In this document: piece by piece, positions 58,147 to 64,000 of the stretch
How the letters are laid out: every line of letters begins with the position of its first letter
Numbering within the stretch: the stretch's first letter is position 1
DNA from: Siderastrea radians
Taxonomy: Eukaryota; Cnidaria; Anthozoa; Scleractinia; Rhizangiidae
Assembly (NCBI GenBank): GCA_964017195.1
Contig: OZ024895.1
Span: 30,350,875 to 30,414,874 of the forward strand
Direction: 5' to 3'
DNA length: 64,000 bases
Notes under the pieces: generated by a model
The model's database searches: none
What the model was told of the DNA's origin: nothing
Seen by the model: only the letters and a program-made list of their open reading frames with translations
Made by a program: the position numbers and the translations under genes

Positions 58147-59533
58147 GATTTCACCTTGCTAACGCCGCAGTCCACGACATATGGTCAACATTAAAACGCC
58201 AGAAATTTGAAACGTTTTGTTGCCTGCTTTAAGCTCTCTGCGGGGCGCAGAAAAAAAGTATTAAAACAATTGCAACGTCATGTAGACCTTCAGATCACTA
58301 GCTGTGGGCAAATAAATGAGTGAAAACTTGAAATAGAATCATAAAATTCGAGAGTATTATGTAACTTCCACGGGAATTTCATTTAATTTCAGTAAAAGCA
58401 ACTTAATCATGTGATCACCAGCTTAAACAATCAATCATATGCTAAGCATGTCATACAAGTAACCTACTCATTTTAGGTGTACAGTGCAATTTGAAGCAAT
58501 AAAACACAACAACAATTTATTTCGTGTCTTTTTTGTTGACGTTTGGTGCTTTATTTGTATTATTATTAGCATTATTATAGTTTTGAACAGGATACTTTAT
58601 GTCGTTAACCAAGCTTAAAACAGAACACAACAAAACAAAACAGACAAGAAAACAAAACAAAAAAAAGCTAAAGTAACACTCCCTTGTGCGATTTCCGCTG
58701 TGCTGTACAATAAGCAGAATCCAAGATGTTATTTATAGAGAACCTACAGAAAATGCCTTAAAACACATCTGTTTAAGTAACATTAGGGTTTTTAGGAGTT
58801 TTTGTTTTCTCATAAAGTAAAGCAAAAATCTAGCTATTGGCGACTAGCATGATACCAATGAATTTGCATCATTCTTTAGTTCGTTTTCTCGTGAACAGGC
58901 TCCAGTCTAATTTGCTGATGACTGTCGTTGTTATTAAAAACGCTCCTACTGTGTTGTTAAACAATTCTTCTGGAACAAATGACTTTTAGAAAAGCTGTAT
59001 TTCAGCACTGTCATCGTCAATTCAACTTTGTTTGGCAGAAATTCATGACCAAGGCATTCGCGTATCGGAATTAATAAAATGAGCCTTTTCCAGATGACTT
59101 TACTTGTATTTTTGGCCAGAAATAAACAATTAAATGAAACACACTGTTTACAGTCCTGAGTGAATTTCATCTGACCTCTTCTAAATATAGCAACAATACC
59201 ATGAGAACCGTAACGCGTTTCCCATTTTTTCTTTCTTGTATCATTTTTCTAACGAGAACGGCTAATTATTGAGCCTAGCCTGAGCCAGGACTTTGAGCAT
59301 GAAAACGTAATCTAACATAAAATGTTCTTAGGTTACGCGTTATTTAGGTAAATATATAGATTTAGCCAAGCCTAAAAGCGGAGCTTCACATTTTTCTTTC
59401 GCTAGTACTTTTTAACCTCTGAAACTACTCTCACTGAACTCGGCGTAAGATTTCATGGGGAATAAGTCGTAAACTGCAATTGCAAAAATGCTGTTTCTAG
59501 TTAACCGTCATTTTTGTCTGACCTCACCGAAAG

Positions 59534-62148
59534 CAGGAGCCATAATCGGGGACGGAGACCGTAAGCGCGAGGTCCACACGGCCCCATCGAAAAAGACAAA
59601 TGTACTATTTTTAGAGAGAATTGCGCCACCTTCAGCGTCATAAACGCGCGTGGGTACACGCAAATTACAGCGAAGGGGCACTGGATATGATAGATAAGCA
59701 ACAAGGCGCGTAACAGCCAAAATGGTTACAATTATTTGATATCCAGCAGCCCTAGTAGAATCTTTGTTTTTATTATTAGGAACGCAATCACTAATTGCTG
59801 TAAAATCAAGAAAGAGAAAAAAAAGAGAGAGAAACTCTAAGATAAAAGGGAACAAAACTCGATCGCAATCACATGACTGACCGAAAAAGGCGCCAAAACC
59901 TTGTGAAGTGTTGCAGCGTGTCTTTGCAGAGTTGAATGAATCAATGAAACTGCTCCGACGTGCACGTTCAAGGACAAGGATTGGGGAAAATCTTCCAATT
60001 ATGGGCTCTGAAATGTTGAACGTGTTTCATTTTTCCTGAAAAATTGTTGTAATCGTCGTTCAAAGCGGATTGAAGCTGTACGGTCTCACCGTTATAGCTG
60101 CAGGAGTTCAAGTGAACGAGTTTGTAATCGCTCCGTTCGCACAACGCTGACGACGGAGCCATCATGTGTTTGTTTGATCGAACTGAAGAAAGAATTCATA
60201 TTTTAACTTGAACTAAAATTTCTATGCAGCTCAATGAAACAAGACTACGGAGGTGAGGAACATTAGAATTCACCATCTTTCACTGTGAAAGTGATTCAAC
60301 GTAAGCTTATTTTACATGACATCCGATTTGTATCTGAAAATTTGGAGCTGCTGGAACATAGATAGAGCTACAACGAGTACAGGTAAATCAGTGTCAATTT
60401 TGCGTGGTATAGCCAAAAAATGTCGCCCTTTCTACTACTGAATTTGTTCAATGCTTGTTGTTCAGACTGCTGCGAGATTTTTGTACTGACTTGCCATAAA
60501 AGTGTGACAAATTTTATTAAAATTAATGCTTCTCTCCCACTTAACCCTATTCTGCCTGGCGGGAGGGGGGGGGGGGATTGTGCCCGCGCTGACTTTAAGG
60601 AATTATAACTTTTAAACGGGGAGACGAATAATCACCAAATCTCGCGACTTTTCCTAAAATTTATCAGAGTACCTCTTCCTGTGTCAATGACGTGTCTATG
60701 ATGATTGACGTTTCCATAGCAACCGTTTACTCAGAAGTGTGTTTTCACTATTTTCTGTCTTTTTTCAGTCTTTTTTCAGGTTTTCCTCCTTCGTTTGTAA
60801 GAAGAAGATAATTTTTTACTTTTGTGCTTTTGTGTTTTTTACTTTTGTGTTTTTACTTTTGCGTCATTGTCAGCTGTATGACTGCAGGTTTGGGATTCAA
60901 GATGGTGGCCTCAAATTCAAAATGACGGGTTTGTGACGTTATTGTGACATCACGACACATCATAATTGACACGTCATAAGCCCAATCTTTTAAGCTAATG
61001 ACGTGCTACAAACGTGCCAAGTCTCATCGCAAGAGCTTTAATACTTTTCGAGATCTATGGGGGGGGGGGGGGCAGGCCCAGGAACTCGAAAAAAGCCCAG
61101 GCAGAATAGGGTTAAATGTGCTTTATTTTGTCTTGTTTCGATGTTTCGGAGTCAAAGCCTTCCGTATAAAACCTACAGTTTGTATAAAAATTTTAAGGAC
61201 AAGTGATTGACTTGACGATGAAAGAAATTTTAAACACAACGCTAAACATGAATGCTTAAATTTCTATCTCTACCTTTTTTTTTCGTCCTAAAAATATCAA
61301 GCACTCTGAACATTCAACTTACATTTGTGTCTCAGTGACGTTCAGTTGTAATTTCGTAAATTGCCCAGTAAGTAATATTCAGCACTATGGCAGCATGTAG
61401 TTTAACCGCAACTTTATAAAGCGCTCTTCGCTATTTTTTGTCTTCGTTTCGGCCACTTCGGTAAAAAAAAACATACACTGAGAAATCTCGGCAATCGTTT
61501 TATTTCCTGATTCGGTAGTTTGAATCTATGTTGATACTTTCTTTTGCAGTGGAAAAAGTGAAAATGATTTATCAGTGCGTAAATTTTCTTCACACCTTGC
61601 TTGGACATTCATTTAACAGTCTTTGCGGCTGCCCTTCAATCTCTGTACGTCCTCAGAGGAAATATATTTTCGGGATGTCTTTTTCAATTCTCCTGCCTGA
61701 TTTGCGTCCAACTGCTTTTCCGTAGTTCGACGCCTTGTTTGCCCGCAAAACGTGTTATCCGTCTAACGGGGAAATCCTCGTCCGACATGTCCTACGCATC
61801 TTTGCCACAGGATTTGTCTGAAATATTCGTACTGCCATCATCGGAATCCCTTGTATAATCCTCATATTCAGAGTCACTATCCAGGAAAGTTCTCCCCAAG
61901 GGCTTGCCTCAATTTTGGTAGTGGTACTTATGACAGAAACTGAATTTCTTCATCTCCAACGAAGGTAATTTTCGACGCCATTTCGTTTGTTTTTCTTTGC
62001 GCGGAGTCCTTGCAGCATACACGCGGGTGTGTCAAGCGCGATGGCGCAATTTTTTCTAAAAATAGCACATTTGTCTTTTTCGATGGGGCCAACGCCACTA
62101 CTGAAAATGGTATTTAGTTACGGTCTCCGTCCCCGATTATGGATCCTG
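59534..62148. mobile_element. TIR DNA transposon, copy 2, 7-bp target duplication CCGAAAG
   Basis: Starts CAGGAGCCATAATCGGGG and ends in the inverted complement (one mismatch, GGATCCTG). CCGAAAG is repeated at 59527-59533 and 62149-62155. Its layout matches copy 1 (7126-9449) throughout, apart from a 567-bp MITE plus one TTAA. The minus-strand ATG at 61981-61979 and the acidic stretch SDSEYEDYTRDSDDGS are present, with different lesions from copy 1, so aligning the copies shows which breaks are secondary. The frame at 59968-60165 corresponds to 7507-7734. No intact transposase. Confidence 0.85.
60545..61111. mobile_element. 567-bp piggyBac-like MITE nested in transposon copy 2 (family 1, copy III)
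   Basis: TTAA at 60541-60544 and 61112-61115 flanks inverted ends CCCTATTCTGCCTGG and CCAGGCAGAATAGGG. The G-run and C-run next to the ends, and TATAACTTTT inside, match copies I and II. Copy 1 of the host transposon has no insertion at the matching point (about 8183-8186, TTTA), an empty site that proves the boundaries. Confidence 0.85.
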
Positions 62149-62155
62149 CCGAAAG

Positions 62156-62874
62156 TCGAAATTTCGCGTCATGATGGTTTCCTTTTTCTCTTTTTCGTTC
62201 AGCTAGATTGCCACTTGGCCGTTTATGTCAAAATCGGCTTCTCGTTAATTTGCTTCAGTGCCAGTTTAGTCGACCGGGATTTCAATCCATCTGTTGCTGC
62301 ATTTTATAACAGCTACTGACAATTTTCCAGACTGAGCGGAAGTAGGTTTTCTTTTAAGATTTTATAGACCGTCGGCGGGGTTATTAGGTGCCGTTTTTGT
62401 TTGACTTCCACGAATTTGCTGCACAATTTGTTTACTTCTAATCACTGAAAGACAAAATGATTACAAATTAAAGGCCAGCAAAGGGAGAGGTTTCTCATCT
62501 CCCTTACCCCTAAAAGAAAATACCACATGTGAAAAGGGCAACGTGAAGTTCATAATAGCAGTGATTACTTAATTTTATTGCAAAAAATCAGAATACAATA
62601 CTGCTCCCGAGAAGCTGACTGAAACTGACGGTTTCACGTTAGGTGAGACATTGGCTATATCTAAAACTAAACAGGTACTTTGCATCAACGTTGTCCCCTA
62701 TACAGTGTCTTACTATGTATTAAAAATCTAAAAACACTCGAATGACTTTCATTTTAAAAGCATTCTAAAAGCGATCATAGAACTTATTTTTCTACTCGTG
62801 AATTGTTCTGCTTTTTTATCCTGGTCCTCCCAACGCTCTTAAATTTGAAGATATTGGAGTGCATTTGTGGATTG
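62156..62874. other. No gene recognised
   Basis: Flank between the transposon and repeat family 3. Nothing supported. Confidence 0.35.
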
Positions 62875-63560
62875 TAAAGACGAAATTGAAACCTCTCTTT
62901 CATACTTATTGGCCCGTAAAATACATAACAATTCCGTTGTGCGGTTATTCGCCCAAAAGGTGAAAAACAACATGGGAAAACATGCCGACTGCTGAGGAAA
63001 AAGTGAGTTGACTTATTTTTCTTCAAGGAGAAGACTTCAGCACGGCTTTCAGCGACAGCTCTACTTGTAGCATCTTTTGAAAGCTTTTTAAGTTCAATAA
63101 GAGGACTTGTGAAACTACAATCGCTCTAATGAACCGCTTAAGTAGCTCCCGGTAGCGACCCGACAGACTTTTTAATATAAACACGTATTTCTCACTTATT
63201 CCTATGCATCTCTCTGGCTGTTTAGTTCTGTCAACCATGAAACATTTTTGCCAAAATAAATAATGTTGTCCCGGCATCAACCAGTTTACTGACAAAAATT
63301 ACCCAAAAATGTTTTCCGAAACTTTCAAGCACTCGTAAAATCATAGAGAGAAAAAAAATGGCACAACTTTTTCGCCCGCGAAGTATTAATCGGGCGCTTT
63401 CAAGAACACACACTGAACTAATTTTAGGAAGCTTTTAGTCTCTTTTTAGACAAACTAGATTTAAACCGAAAATGCTTCGCTTATAGTTACTAAAGAATTT
63501 TTTCGTTCCGATCTGTAACTAAAGACTAAGCTGAAATGGCTTAGAGATTAAAAACTAAGG
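62875..63560 (-). repeat. Repeat family 3, copy 2
   Basis: Inverted, roughly 75-80% similar copy of 36655-37340 by eye. On the minus strand an open frame (63023-63295) includes QPERCIGISEKYVFI and GRYRELLKRF. The equivalent in copy 1 is broken soon after. Confidence 0.7.
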
Positions 63561-64000
63561 GACGGACCATTAGAAAAGGGATGGGGGGGGGGGGGTGGGG
63601 TGGGGGATTTTTAGCCTGCCAGAATTTTTTTTGGCCCATTTCCTGTGCAAGAATTTTTTTTTGGCTACAGCCCTATGCATGAATTTTTTTTTTTGAGAAA
63701 ATATTTTCCTTTACACAATTTCTATTGAATTAATTAAAAACAAATGCAAACTTTGTTTTACTAAATACATAGCTTGTACTGTTACGTTACTTTACATTTT
63801 TAAGTTTATTTTATTACAAAACACCTTTACTGAAGGAGGTTTCAAAAGTGAATAGCGATTTATAGTGAAAAATTGTGTAATATTATTGATACACATGTAT
63901 GGATTTTTTATAAGAGAGGTATCCATATGAAATGATTGGATACAAACAGTGGTGTCCAGAAAGATTAATTTATAAAATATACAGTACATACACTGTTATT
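63555..64000. mobile_element. Possible MITE, left part only
   Basis: GGGACGGACCATTAG followed by a long G-run and GGGGATTTTTAGCCTGC resembles the left end of the G-run-bearing MITEs in this window. The repeated GAATTTTTTTTTGGC words add a short internal repeat. The right end was not found before the window ends. Confidence 0.35.

Larger units (their letters stand above)
29990..59350 (-). repeat. Tandem array of secreted-peptide gene units
   Basis: Shared blocks recur in the same order many times. They include exon 1 with about 200 bp of upstream DNA, the intron word GTGAATGCGTGCCGTTGT, exon 2, a 3' segment with AGACAGATCTAGA, and the spacer words GTAACCCTACAT, GTGTACGCTTAAACGACTC, CCATTTTGAATGGTTGATGA, TCAATTCAACTATGCTTGG, GTTGTACAAAAAGCAGAATCC and CAACAATTTATTTCATG. 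Exon 1 copies are at 30.1, 33.5, 43.7, 46.7, 49.4, 51.6, 56.3 and 58.1 kb. Spacing varies from 1.8 kb (F-G) to 4.7 kb (E-F), because spacer blocks are missing in some units. Transposable elements occupy much of 33.7-41.4 kb between units A and B. Confidence 0.9.

Overview
The window looks like nuclear DNA of an animal, most likely an anthozoan cnidarian such as a stony coral. It is AT-rich with sparse, intron-bearing coding sequence and no bacterial-style gene packing. It holds one LamG-type exon of a kind common in cnidarian surface proteins, a tRNA-derived SINE, and very many short TTAA/TTA-flanked inverted-repeat elements. The species assignment is inference.

Layout. 0-4 kb: mostly unassigned DNA with a promoter-like stretch and a two-copy repeat. 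4.0-6.0 kb: a broken Mutator-type transposase followed by a DEDDh-type exonuclease. 6.85-10.4 kb: a palindromic MITE, a 2.3 kb TIR transposon with a 7-bp target duplication, and a piggyBac-like remnant. 11.4-12.0 kb: one LamG exon on the minus strand. 12.3-25 kb: MITEs, a SINE and several minisatellites. 25-29.1 kb: nested TIR elements and a 1.6 kb foldback element. 59.5-62.1 kb: a second copy of the 7-bp-TSD transposon, split by a piggyBac-like MITE. 63 kb: an inverted copy of a repeat also found at 36.7 kb.

The most interesting part is 30-59 kb: a tandem array on the minus strand of short two-exon genes. Exon 1 is 67 nt in all units but one and encodes a signal peptide (MTSK start, hydrophobic core, TGAD end) with a conserved phase-1 donor. 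A 327-604 nt intron follows. Exon 2 encodes a short mature peptide, cysteine-bearing in every copy, and most copies have an AATAAA signal downstream. Seven units (A-G) have both exons and an eighth has only exon 1. Units A, C, D and E read through as complete small secreted peptides. B has a frameshifted exon 1. F and G read exon 2 in another frame. Exon 1 and exon 2 types are shuffled between units, and the spacers carry further cysteine-bearing and splice-flanked blocks. I recognise no known family, so this is the best candidate for an undescribed system: a fast-evolving, partly decayed secreted-peptide cluster. Transposons have broken the array between units A and B (33.7-41.4 kb).

All calls come from reading the sequence by eye. 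Transcript support, homology searches and exact element boundaries were not available.
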